Part shown: positions 1 through 10,700 of the stretch, one piece after another | Layout: every line of letters starts with the position of its first letter | How positions within the stretch are numbered: position 1 is the first letter of the stretch | Source of the DNA: Heterocephalus glaber | Taxonomy: Eukaryota; Chordata; Mammalia; Rodentia; Bathyergidae | Assembly (NCBI RefSeq): GCF_000247695.1 | Contig: NW_004624748.1 | Location: 2,981,463 to 3,045,462 of the forward strand | Direction: 5' to 3' | Length of the DNA: 64,000 nt | Program-made: the position numbers and the translations under genes | Notes under the pieces: generated by a model | The model's database searches: none | The model's input: only the letters and a program-made list of their open reading frames with translations | Told to the model about the DNA's origin: nothing

Positions 1-520
1 GCCATTAATCCCCTTTGAAATACCCTTCCCTCAATTTGAACACATTCACGCCATCATTCTTGCCACTGTCTGAAGCAGTTCTGGAAGTCCTCTTTTATGT
101 CTTTTTGTGGCTGCCTCAATATCCTGAATTGATTCATAACATTTATGGAAATTTCTGTCCTCATTAACTTTATTATTTTTTTTTCCAAGATCTGGCCCCA
201 TGAGACTTCTGGCTCTTACCCAGAGTCAAAATGACCATGAAAGGTAAATGTTCTGAATTGATTCAGGACATTGCGGCTGCTGTGACAGTGCAACGAAAGA
301 CATTCAAAAAAAGACTACCTTGTATGTGACTGAGATAGGAACATGTCCAATCTTGAATTCTTGTCGCAGGAAGGAAGGTGCTTTTTTTGTGATACAGGGA
401 GAGGCCTATTAGAAGACCTGGAAAGCTATTAAATTTAGGTAATGGTAGAGCCATCTCAAAGAATTCTTACTGGGCCATTCTAGCTGGGACTCTTGGGGTG
501 AATGGCTTGCAGGCTCAAAT

Positions 521-652
521 GATGATAGTGATGGTGACAATGATACTATTACTAATAACAGCAGCAGCAAATTCTTAATAGTCCTTACTGTGTGCCAGGA
601 TTTATTATTCTAAATCCTTTCTCTATATTTTACTTATTTTATTCCCATAACC
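521..652 (+). repeat. MIR SINE relic
   Basis: The stretch reads as a diverged MIR core: a TGTGCCAGGATTTATTATTCTAAATCC-like segment followed by ACTTATTTTATTCCCATAACCACC, matching the MIR layout of 'tgtgccaggcactgttctaagc ... aactcatttaatcctcacaac'. Ancient mammalian tRNA-derived SINE, immobile. Confidence 0.7.
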
Positions 653-2390
653 ACCGTGTCCTTGAACTGTGTTGCTTTAGCTATACTGGAAGTACATTTC
701 CCAGAATAAAGCTCCAGAGAATCAGATGGAAATCTCCTTGAAATCAAAGAATCTAAGAAGGTAATCTATATGGATGGGTGGAAGATTGGTAGAGGAAAGA
801 GAAAACTAACAAAGAGGCTGGAAGCCCATTTAGTAAAAGGTTCTTTTTCTAGATTTTTTGGCATAAGTGAGGAAGAAAAAGTGAAAAAATTTTTGGAAAA
901 CAAAAATTGGCACATACTGCTCCCATGTAACTAAACAATCTGTTAATGTGGTAGTACCATGAGTAGATTTGTTTTTTCACTAACTCAAAATTTGGAGAGT
1001 TAATAGTTTTATTACTTTCTAATAAAATAAAATGTGAAAACATCAAGGGGAGGCTAATTGGTAGATATTTAAAAATATATTAACAAAGGAAGAAAATTCA
1101 CTGGAAATTACAGTAGGCTTTGATTTGTGGAACTGTCCAGCCATCAGGCACACAGGATTTGGGTCTCTACAGCCCAGTGTCCTACTTGCTGCTCCCATAG
1201 GGTGCTGTTGTCATCTTCCCCTGGCCCCAGGGCTGGAACAGCATGTTTCTGGAGTAGCACCTCACTTCTGTGTGCTGAGGCTTACATCATGCCCACATGA
1301 AATACTCTGGACCAGCTATGAAATTGGGGCTTAGGACCGTGTAGCTCATTTTTTCCCCCTCCTGGGTCTGGCTGAAAGGAGATGTTCAAAGCAGAAATGA
1401 GTCCACCACAACTGAGGAACAGTGAGCAGGACAGGCCAATGTGGAAGGAGCAGAGTGAGCAAGGGGGAGATAAATAAAGCCAGAGAGGCAAGAAGGGGCT
1501 TGCTGATGGAAATCCTTGGCCTCGGTAAAGATCTGGAATGGCCTGTCTCTTCTACAGATGTTTTCCATAGACTCAGGCACCACTGTTACTTACTTTGCTT
1601 CTCCGATGGTAGAGAACAACCTGCTTTCAACATTTTCTAGCCTAAAATTGCAGCCTCTTTCTCATTGTGGAATTGGGCTTGGGGTCCTTACCTGTGCCTT
1701 TGTTTGTGTGTCTGAATGGACCCCAAATTACTTCTTAAGAAGAACTGTGGTCCTGTTCACATACCTCCCTAGCAGTGGGTGGCCTTCTTTTCAGGCCTGT
1801 GTCCTTGTCAGGCTCCTTAGAGCTCCCTAAGAAGGTAACATTTCTGCCAGCTTGGCCAACTTGTAGCACAGACTCTCCTTTACCTACTGGGGACGGGTGT
1901 TCTCCAAGAACCTGGCTTGGGATAAGAAATACAAACTCACTGTCAATGGCTAGCTTTGAAAAGCTTGCAAACAAACTTGGGAATTATCTGAAGATAATTA
2001 TCTAATTATCTGAATTATTTCTCCCTCTGGGATTCAGCAAGGCCACCAGGAGCTATAGGTGAGGATCACCTGGTTCTGCTCAGGCTCCCTGTGCAGAGTC
2101 TTCTCTGAGCTACACCTGGCTGGCATGCCTGTGGGCACCACATGACACAGAGCCTTGCAAGCCCCAGTGTGGTGAGTCTGGAGGTGCAGTTGAGGATGGG
2201 CTGTTGATACCCCTGTGCACACGGGAAGATGGAAGACTCTGCTCGTGGGATGTAGAACCAGGGATATTTCTGCACTGAATGCATCACTGATTTTTCTCTT
2301 GTGGACTTTGCATCACATCACTGATGATTTTCCATTTTGCTTTTAGTACTAAGAAACCCCAAGTCAAATTTGGGACCTACTTTGGGAAAA

Positions 2391-2592
2391 GGGCTGTCCA
2401 ATTGAACTTTCTGCCGTGAAGGAAATTTTCTGTCTCTGCATGGTTCAATATGGTAGCTGTTAGCCACAAGTGGCTGCTGAGCATCTGAAATATATTTAGC
2501 ATGACTAAGAAATAACATCTTAAATTTAGCTTAAAATTTAAATTTCAGTGGCCACACATGGCTAGTGACTACCATGAACAGCACTGCTCTGG
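2391..2592. mobile_element. hAT-type non-autonomous DNA transposon relic
   Basis: The segment opens with GCTGTCCAATTGAACTTTCTG and closes with ATGAACAGCACTGCTCT, giving imperfect terminal inverted repeats (GCTGTCCAAT against GCTGTTCAT). Inside, the pair 'agccacaagtggctgctgagcatctgaaat' and 'ggccacacatggctagtgactacc' is the internal palindrome of a well-known mammalian hAT MITE family. I do not commit to a family name. No transposase is present. Confidence 0.7.
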
Positions 2593-3335
2593 AAAGTATA
2601 TAGAAAATTACATGCTTTCCAGATGTTGCACATGGTTAATCTTATTTTTCTATCAACATTTGGTCTTTCTTCAAATTCTTCTATAGCTATTTTTGGGGGT
2701 TAATTTTCTTGTGTAGTATATATCTTGGTCAGCCATTTTAAGTTTCTTTTTCACAGTGTGAGATCTATTTATAAATTTAAAAAATACTAGAAAGATAACA
2801 GTTATATTCCCAACCCTTTAGTATAATAGAGATAATACCATGTTCATTTAGGGAAGAGAGTCTCACATGCAGGAGAGCAGCCTTTTCTTCTGTCTGTGTC
2901 TATGTTTTGTTTCTTTAGTTGTGTGCTACTCACACAAATGTTTAATCCATGAAATTTGATGAGTTGTATGTTTATGACTTGTACACTTTGCTGTATGTAT
3001 ATTTATATTCCTCTCTTTTAAAAGTAAACAAAAACATCTATAAGGAGAACCTAATGCATTCAAAGTTCAATGTCAGTTTAATACTATGGAAGTAGAAAGT
3101 TTTATTAAACACAGTCCTTAACTCCACAAGGCTATAGTTTAGTATCACGAAGCATCAATGCATTTCTAAAATGCATGGATCTCTGATAACTCCTGATGCT
3201 AGTGACTTTCCACTCTCCCCTAAACTGGGCAACATCAAGAAGGAAGGAGAGATGAGTATCAGGAGAAGGATAGCTTTCCTCTCATCTTGTGAGATCTTGG
3301 TAAAAGATATCTCCTAATTCTTAAGCTCTTAAGCC

Positions 3336-3425
3336 TTTTTTTTTTTTTTTTGGTACTGGGGATCGAACTCAGGACCTTGCGCTTTTGAGGCAGGTGGGGT
3401 GCCACTGAGCTAAATCGCCAGCCAG
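3336..3425 (-). mobile_element. ID SINE (antisense)
   Basis: A T-run (3336-3351, the antisense poly-A tail) is followed by GGTACTGGGGATCGAACTCAG and ends near GAGCTAAATCGCCAGCC, the reverse complement of a tRNA-Ala/BC1-type ID with A box and B box. A 14-bp direct repeat TCTCCTAATTCTTA occurs at 3310-3323 and 3426-3439, so the insertion has a readable target-site duplication. 12 nt (3324-3335) between the left copy and the tail are unexplained and may be part of the tail side. Confidence 0.9.
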
Positions 3426-5323
3426 TCTCCTAATTCTTATAAGGGGATGAGTGGCTTTTAGAAAAAGACAATCTCAGTTTTTCTCTTCCAGAGGAATTAA
3501 AAAGGGAGGAGTGAGTCTCTGATATATGGAATATGAAATCCGTAGAGCAGGGTGAAAATGTAAAATACAATCTTTATTTTAACCAGGTGACTAAAAACTA
3601 CTCAAGAATTTCTTCAATATATAACTGCATCCACTTTAACAAAAATTATCTTAATAGTAATAGATGAGAATAGACTTAGGGAGCAGATATTGGATTGCTA
3701 AAGAAAATGTGTATGAAAAGGTGTTCTCTGCACTGCTCTTCCCTCTGAGACCTGAATATCTTCATTTTGCTGAAGACTGAAATATAAATTTTTACTTTGA
3801 AAATGTAGGGGGATGGATAGGTGTATGTCTTATAGTAAAGCAGAAGGCTGCTCTCTGCAGCAGTGAGGATGAACAGTAACCTGTTTGCATGGTTATCAAG
3901 AGTCATGAGGGGGATACTTTTCATTTCTCTCCCTGTTAATTGAACATACTATTACTCAACAAAGGTCTGTAATCCCGAGTCCCAAGATATAAAACTTTTT
4001 TTTTCCTCTTTTGTGGATCTCCCTAACTTCAAAAGCCTGCGCTGTATAGACTTTATAATCATTTAAATATGTAGATCTTTGAAATATTCTTTCAAAGTTT
4101 CCTTTGAGTAGAGCTCAGGCCAAGATTTCATACTCTGTTCTTTCATTTATGTTACCAGAAGGATCAAGAGAAGTTTTCCCATTACTAAGAAGAGGAAGAA
4201 ATCAGAAATAATCATATTCATTTTGGTCTTTTAGAATAAACACAATCCTTTGCATTTCATTAACTTTTACTTGGTACAACTGTATTCTGCTTTGTATAAA
4301 GAATCAGTAGTTATCAGATGCAGAAGAAAAATTTTCTCACATTTCAAAGGGGATTATAGAGCAAATGCTAGCGCTCTGCTTACTGAACAATAAAGCAACA
4401 TTATTCAGTTTCTTCAAAAGGAAGTCTGAAAATGATCTAGTTCCTGTGAATGGGTATCTCAAGGTGACCCTTCTGACTGGAGCAATGAGCCCTGGCTTTT
4501 GTTTGGACCAGCTATCAGAAATGCCAAATCCTCATTTCATCTTATGATATGGGGATTATGATTGTGGAGTTTAGAGCCAAAACCAACAAAACCTGCAACT
4601 TTACCTGTAATTCCTGTAACCACAGTCAGCACTTTTGAAGCAATGCCCCCCAACTGACTATCACTTTTCTCTTTTCAGGCATGAAAACTAAGATGCTAGA
4701 GATTGAGGCTTTTCAGAATTACAAAGCCCTACACACCAGGAACTAACTTACCTATTAATTAGAGAATGTCTGGGTTGGAAAGCATTATCAGATAAGGGCA
4801 GGTGTAGGATATTCTTTAATCTCCATGGTGAATTTTAAATTCCAGAGCATATTATCTCTAATGAGTTTAGGACACCCCAGGTAAGGATCAGAGAAAAAAG
4901 GGGGCTGGTAATGCCAAGGTACTAGTGGTGGAAGGGCTGGGCCAGTCTTGTCTTTAAAATGTATTCACTCACCCTTCCTAGCTGAGTGAATCCAGAAGCT
5001 TCAAAGGCATGACTTTCCCTTTCAAATCTTTATAAGGGCATCACTTTCCAAGGGTCCACAGAATGTTAATACCCTCCACCATCAGGGAGAAAGTAGGGAA
5101 AGGGCAGAAGGCAGGCAAAGGGAATAGGGGAAAGGGAACAGATGTCTGCCCTGTGGAATGTTAACGAACTTTGCACTTTTTAACCTTGAGTTTTCCTGAA
5201 GTTCCTTTGTAGGAGTGAAATGTACGTAGGCTAAAAACCGCCAAGTGTGAGGGAGCAGATTCAGGAATCTTTAATGGCAAGTTCCCCAGGTTAGGAGCTA
5301 GTGTGACATCTCCAGGAGGCATG

Positions 5324-5349
5324 GGTGGTGGTGGTGGTGGTGGTGGTGG
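5324..5349. repeat. (GGT)n microsatellite
   Basis: About eight uninterrupted GGT units. Intronic, 260 bp from the exon 3 donor of FAM124A. Confidence 0.95.
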
Positions 5350-5608
5350 GGCAGACTTGGTGGCTAAAACAACTAGGCACCTTTGCTAAGGCACTGGTGC
5401 TGTGACAACAGAATGTAAAGCACCACTGGGAGATGCCTTTTTGCCTTTGTTTGGACGGAATATAGACAGATCTTGACCTTGGTTTGGGATGGTCAGGGCC
5501 ACTAATCTTTTTCCTAGCATGGCTCAGTAACAGGTAGGAAGCTTTCCAACAGAACTAACTGACTTGTTTTGCCCTCCCCTCAGTCAGACAGACAGTCAAC
5601 CCAAGTAC

Positions 5609-6339
5609 CTGCAGAAGGATCCTGTTGCCATCATGATCCTCTGTCTGCCAGCGCCCCTCACTGATGGGGCTACAGGGATTGGGCAGGAGAGGTACCAGCT
5701 CCCCAATGTCCTTTACCCGGAACTCCAGCACGGAGGAGTCGGTGGGCACCGGGCTCTGATCACAGGGCAGTCTTTTCAGGGAAAACTGGATGTCCACATC
5801 CAGATTGGAGAAAATGGGGAAGATGCAGAAGTCCGCTTTCCTCTGACTGGGGCTCCGGCGCAGGATCAGCTCATAGAACCGAAGGCTGTCTGCATAGCTG
5901 TCGTGGCGACAGTAGATAGTGAACCGCACAATCTCCTTGCCATAGTGCACAGGCCGGATGGCCCACAGCGGGGTCCCAGGGGCCAGCATGAAGAAGTCCT
6001 GGCTGCAGGGCAGGTAGGGGAGGAACCGGCCGTGCACTCGCTCTGTGTGGTGGTGGCGCCAGGGCGGGCGCTGCAGCGTGCGGTGCAGCTGGAGGATCTG
6101 CTCCTCACCATACTCCTCCTGAAGGAACAGTACCACGGCCAGTGCTGGCTGTGCGCCCTTGGGGGTTTTCCGACGCCTCCGGCCTGCCCTCTCTGACACA
6201 CGGAACAGTGGGAGGTTGGGATGGATCCATGCCAAGACCTTGTCAATGGCTTCCTGCAGTGGCTGGGCCTCACCTGGGTCTGCGATGATGTGGATGCTTA
6301 CCAGGAAAGGGTCCTGTGCCTCTTCTAGGGATAGCTCAC
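5609..6339 (-). CDS. FAM124A: FAM124A coding exon 3 (residues 33-276, FAM124 domain)
   Basis: The 731-nt minus-strand exon encodes most of the FAM124 domain. It opens with GT, which completes Ser33 with the last base of exon 2, and ends exactly after CAG (Gln276), phase 0. The acceptor on the minus strand reads CATGCCTTCAG and the donor GTACTTGGG. The protein matches my memory of human FAM124A very closely (for example ADPGE, PWRHHHTE, HGRFLPYLPCSQDFF, PLWAIRPVHYGKEIVRFT, LLPNPCSPISEGRWQTEDHDGN) and clearly better than the paralogue FAM124B. A basic patch RAGRRRRKTPKG lies at 83-94. From residue 169 the pattern is strand-helix-strand-strand, then a second unit ending in DHDGNRILL (267-275), which looks like a VOC/glyoxalase fold (inference). 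The molecular function of FAM124A is not established and I assign none. No stop or frameshift interrupts the exon. The reading frame is open at the donor, so the C-terminal part must come from an exon outside the window. Confidence 0.96.
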
Positions 6340-7587
6340 CTGAAGGCATGGAATGAACAATGAACCAAGTGAATGAATGAATGGATAAATTGATCATTAT
6401 TCCACAAAGGTGTCCAGTGATGACATGTACTTAGCAAGAAAAAAGCCAAGTTCTAACTGGACTTAATCCATGACCTATGATTTTCTGGTCTCAAATTTAC
6501 ACACAAAAACTACTATGGTTGCATCCAAGCATCCAGAGGAAAGGGTTATTGCCAGAATCGGTTCCCACACTGCACAGTGTTAGGAAAACGCTGGCCCTGC
6601 ATTTCATCAGGTTGAGTGCACTTTCTATTAGACAAGAGAAAGTCCAGCCTCTACTTTGGAAGGGATAACAGGCTAATAAGAGACCATGCTGTGGCATCAC
6701 CAGCAGGCCATTTGGTTTTGCCTGGAATGAACACAGTGCCTTACCTCATTAAAGTTCCCAACACCATGGTACCCTTCTTGTATGCTCACCTCACTGGTTT
6801 ATTTTGCTCAGTCATTTAACAGACATGCAGGGACTCCCTCAGGCCCAAGTGGAGTGCAGACACATGTGCTTGCCTCTGGGCACTCACTCTAACTGAGAGA
6901 TGAGGTGTCATGTCCACAGTTTCCCCCTTTTGGAGAGAGGGAGGCTGGTTGTGATTGTTGCTGAGACACAGGGAAGAACAGCCCAGGACAAGTGCCATGT
7001 TCTTGCTGTCTGCTGAAGCCTACTGGGGTAGAGGTTACTGGTGGGGGAAAGCATAGTGAGACCACAACTGCCCGGTCAGGCTGCCTTTGTGGGCACGCCC
7101 ACCCAGAAGCCCACAGGTCCTGAATGGGCTGGGTACCCTCCCTGTGTCCTCTGGTAGGCATTTGCCAAGGGTGAAGCTGACTGTTTGACTTGGCAACATC
7201 TTCTCATGGGATGACGCAGTTTGCTGGCCACAGTGGCCTATTTCAAAAGAGGCTTTGTTTATCTGAATTCTGTGATAAATCTAATGGTAACCAAGATATC
7301 CTTAGGTCAGTTGTGACAAGGGAGACAACACCGGAGTCATTTAGAATCTAGACCTGTCTATGTGTGCTCCATAATGTCCACTAATTGTTAGGTCTAGAAT
7401 GATTAGTGGACAATAATTTCTCAGAAATGGGATGTGCTTTTAGGAACCATAAGCTCGGTTAGTGCCCCAAATAAAAGATGGTTTTTTTGGTAGGTAAACA
7501 AGACATTCCTAGTGGGCTCATAAGTCCATTTTACCATGTGCACCTACACTAGCATGGGTTTAATTTTGTTGGATCAAAACTTGTCTG

Positions 7588-7788
7588 AGTCAGGCATGGT
7601 AGCACATACCTGTAATCCCAGCCCTCCTGGAGGCTGAGGCAGGAAGACTGCAAGTTTGAGCCCAGCCTGGGCAGCTTAGTGACTTAGTGAGACCCTGTCT
7701 CAAAAAAAGTTAAAAAAATGCTGGAGATGTAGTTCAGTGCAAAGGCTCCAAGTTCAATCCCCCGTAACACAAAAACAAGAATAATAAA
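7588..7788 (+). mobile_element. B1-ID dimeric SINE
   Basis: The left monomer (7588-7703) is a B1: GGCATGGTAGCACATACCTG, then AGGCTGAGGCAGGAAG, GCCCAGCCTGGG and TGAGACCCTGTCTCAAAA (7SL-derived). An A-rich linker leads to an ID monomer (7720-7770: GCTGGAGATGTAGTTCAGTG ... AAGTTCAATCCCCCGTAACAC) and an A-rich tail. The flanks AAACTTGTCT (7577) and AAACATGTCT (7787) form a near-perfect 10-bp target duplication around the whole dimer, so both halves moved as one unit. B1-ID dimers are described from several rodent families. Confidence 0.88.
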
Positions 7789-8297
7789 CATGTCTTAATT
7801 TTCATCCCAATCCTCACAGCTATATATTGTTGCCTTCTTTCTTATTCAACCATTCCTTAAGCAAGCAATATATTCAAGGTACTAGGGAGACAAGGAAGCT
7901 GGCACCACTGGGGACTATGGGAGTCTGTCTACATAGACTCTGGCATGAACAGTGTACGTGAACCTATACAACCAAAGGTTGCAGCATTTTAAAGGACTAT
8001 AAGCCACAGGTGAGGATTTCCTGAAACACAGATATAAAAAATTAAAATTTAATTTGATATATGCCTATAAGGAATGCAACACAATAGCACCTTGGGGTGG
8101 GGATTAGGTTCTAAAGTTATCATGGGGTTAGGATTACCTATAGACAATATTAACACTGACAGTCCCCTTAACTTCCAGTAAAGCACAGGATGGCACTGAC
8201 CCGCAACAAGACAACACAACCAGATGTGCAAATGTTTCTTTGGTTAGAACCCATATGAAAGGGCTGCAAGGGCAGGCACAACAGAATAGCCTACTTC

Positions 8298-8385
8298 TTT
8301 TTTTTTTTTTCCAGTACCAGGGATCGAACTCAGGACCTTGTGCTTGTAAGGCAGGTGTGGTGCCACTGAACTAAATCCCAGGCCC
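8298..8385 (-). mobile_element. ID SINE (antisense)
   Basis: T-run 8298-8310, then CCAGTACCAGGGATCGAACT and CAGGACCTTGTGCTTGTAAGG, ending ACTAAATCCCAGGCC. Same subfamily as the copy at 3336. No convincing target duplication could be read. Confidence 0.9.
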
Positions 8386-8639
8386 CTGGTCTGCTTGACA
8401 GACACTAAACCTCCACTCTACAAACCAAACCTACATTGTATAAGAGGATTTCAGGAGCTGAACAGCTTCTGGAACCTAAGAATGACTAAAGTGGTCCCAG
8501 TGCTTTCATAGTCATGGAGTAGAATGGCAGGTAGAATTAGTCCAACTGTCCTGTCTTCTTCCCTCCTGGCTGAGCATGTATTCCTGAATTTGTAGGAGTT
8601 AAATATGAGCATGATTCAATTCTGATTTACTACCATGTA

Positions 8640-9000
8640 ACAAAGGAAGAAGCAACTCTTTTCTCTCTAGCACTTCTGAGAAGGCTTTCTGGGAGATACC
8701 AGGTGAACTGGGTCTTGAAGGGTAAACTCACTTAAAATAAACCCAAATGTGGGAGAGATTGCTGCAGCAGGAGGGAGACTATTTATGAAGGCACAGAACT
8801 GTGCAAAAACAAGCACATTTGGAAGGGGGTGATGAATGATTCTGAAACATGGCAACAGATGCAACTGGAAAAAAAATTGGAGGCAAGTTCTGTAAGACTT
8901 GAGCTCAATTTCATAGGTGATGGAAGTTTTTCATACAGGAATGTCAGGATCAAGTCAGGGAGGAGGCTGACTACAGGTAAAGTGAGTAAAGTAAGGAGTT
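8640..9000 (-). repeat. L2 LINE relic (antisense)
   Basis: The order 'cttctgagaaggctttctgggagataccaggtgaactgggtcttgaagg', 'atggcaacagatgcaactgg' and 'caggatcaagtcagg' follows the antisense L2 layout (…gaggtgacatttgagctgagtcttgaagg … aggagtgacatgatctga…). Strongly diverged. The outer limits are approximate. Confidence 0.5.
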
Positions 9001-9059
9001 AGAGGATTAGTGAAGAGTCCAGCCAAAGAATAACAAGCACTTACTTGGCACAGTTTGCA

Positions 9060-9490
9060 TTACTGGCCCTAGCTTTTTTGTCCTATGCTATGTTTTGCCT
9101 CTCTGTCACATGACTTTGTAGTTCTTCTCACTAAATGTGTGATGTGCAATCCCCACTTCCCCTTTGACACTGGAGTAGACTACGTGTTCAGGTTTGGCCA
9201 ATAGAAAGTGAGCTGGACACATGTTTTGGCTTGCCTTCCCATGCTTCTGACATTTCTACGAGAAGAACTGGCTTGAGCTATCCCACTAGTCCCAGGAGGA
9301 GGATGAGATACATGGAGCAGAGCTAGCTCAGCTGAGCTGAGCCTAGATCAAACAAAGGCACACAGTAAGAACTACCCAGCTGAGTCTGGTCTAGATTAGC
9401 TGACCCAAGATACACACGGGAAATAACAAATAACTGTCGTTTCAAGCCAGGAATCTGGGTGTAGTTGTTACACAGCAGTACTTAGAGATG
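9060..9490 (+). repeat. MaLR/MLT1-like LTR relic
   Basis: Landmarks in order: GTTTGGCCAATAGAAAGTG, CATGCTTCTGACATTTCTACGAG, TCCCAGGAGGAGGATGAGA, CATGGAGCAGAGCTAGC, and a 3' end with TAACTGTCGTTTCAAGCCAG ... GTTGTTACACAGCAGTACTTAG. This is the 3' half of an ancient non-autonomous mammalian LTR family. It is a solo LTR relic with no internal coding sequence nearby. Confidence 0.65.
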
Positions 9491-9939
9491 CACACAGAAT
9501 CAGTGGGTAAATAGAAAATGCATAGAGTTACAGATTATTTAGGAGGCACACCTGACAGGCCTTGGAACTGACAGGTGTGAGCAGATGTTATACAAAATGA
9601 ATATACCTTGATATTTCTGGCTTGAGTAACTGGTCTTGCGTTATATTGTACAGACAGAAAACAGAGGCAGAAAGGCAGAGGTTTTGGGCGGCGGGGGGAG
9701 TGAGAAAAGGAGTTCTACTTTGGTCACTTGGCTTGAAATGTATGATAACTTCTAGGAGGGATGTCCTTTTGGCAACTGGACCTTTGTGTTGCTGAGGTGA
9801 TAGGCTGAACTTAAAGATGGATCTGTTACCTTCTGTGACTTGATTGTCAACCATGATTGGCTTGAGAGACACCCAGATTAGTGACACATACCTCTGAGTG
9901 TGTGTAGGGGGATCACAGCGGGTGTGACCTTGGGGACTG

Positions 9940-10165
9940 TATCAGGTGTCTGGCCCTTATTCTCTGGTGCTTTTTCCCTTTGCTCTGGTTCTTGGCTGCC
10001 ACAATGTGAGCAGCTTTGCTTCACACACTCTTCTACATATTTCTACCATGGAGCCAGCCAATCATGGACTGAAACCTCTGAAACCATGAGCCACATAAAC
10101 TATTTCCTCCTTTAAATTGTGTATGTCAGGCAGTTCATCCCAGCAATGAGAAAGCTGACTTATAC
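9940..10165 (+). repeat. URR1-like rodent repeat, copy 1
   Basis: The tail ATGGAGCCAGCCAATCATGG, TGAAACCTCTGAAACCATGAG, ATTTCCTCCTTTAAATTG, GTCAGGCAGTTCATCCCAGC and AATGAGAAAGCTGACTTA is the signature of a repeat common in rodent genomes that I know as URR1 (a hAT-related non-autonomous element). The family name is from memory and should be treated as probable. Confidence 0.6.
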
Positions 10166-10524
10166 ATCTTTAGGCCATATTCTTGCTTTTTTGCAGTTAT
10201 CTGCTACGTGTGTGTGCCCCATACTGATTTGAATCATGAAAACTCATCATGATGACTTAGAGAAAACAATCAGAACTCAGAAATCATTCTGGCCCTTTTC
10301 TTTACTTGTTCTTTCTGCCCACTTGACTTCTGTTTCACTGAGCATTAACACCATTATCAGCAGATATGTCACTGAAGAAAAGGTAGTGGAGATACAAATC
10401 AGTGAAATTATCACCAGTTACTCTATAACAAAGATGCCACCATCACTAAAATATAGATTTCCCTCTTCCATGGTGCCTGGAACTCTCTCAACAGTGACAC
10501 GTTAGCTAACACACATCCTTTTTC

Positions 10525-10700
10525 AGAGTTCTACATTTATGAGCTCATTTAATCCTTTCAGAAATTCTGGAAGGGGATGCTACCCTTGTTTTCATTTCAG
10601 ACAGCAGGAAATTGGGGCACAGAGAGGCAAAGTCATCTGCCAAAGGCACACAGAGCAAGTGGCTGAGCACTCACTGCAGCACTGAGGACTGTGCACCATT
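10525..10700 (+). repeat. MIR SINE relic
   Basis: Contains ATGAGCTCATTTAATCCTTTC, GGAAATTGGGGCACAGAGAGG and CAAAGTCATCTGCCAAAGGCAC, the classic MIR 3' half. Confidence 0.85.

Larger units (their letters stand above)
1..5608 (-). other. FAM124A: FAM124A intron 3 (partial, runs off the left edge)
   Basis: Everything left of the exon 3 donor is intronic if the gene continues leftwards, as the open reading frame at the end of exon 3 requires. It holds a MIR, a hAT-type relic, one ID SINE and a GGT triplet repeat, each listed separately. The stretches 1-520, 653-2390, 2593-3335 and 3426-5323 contain nothing I recognise: no splice-flanked ORF, no RNA gene. Short open frames there are at chance level. 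The missing last coding exon is not inside these 5.6 kb. Confidence 0.8.

Noticed and set aside
5564..6196. 210-codon plus-strand open frame opposite FAM124A exon 3
   Set aside because: It is the mirror of a constrained, GC-rich coding exon and shares its boundaries. No family signature and no splice logic of its own.
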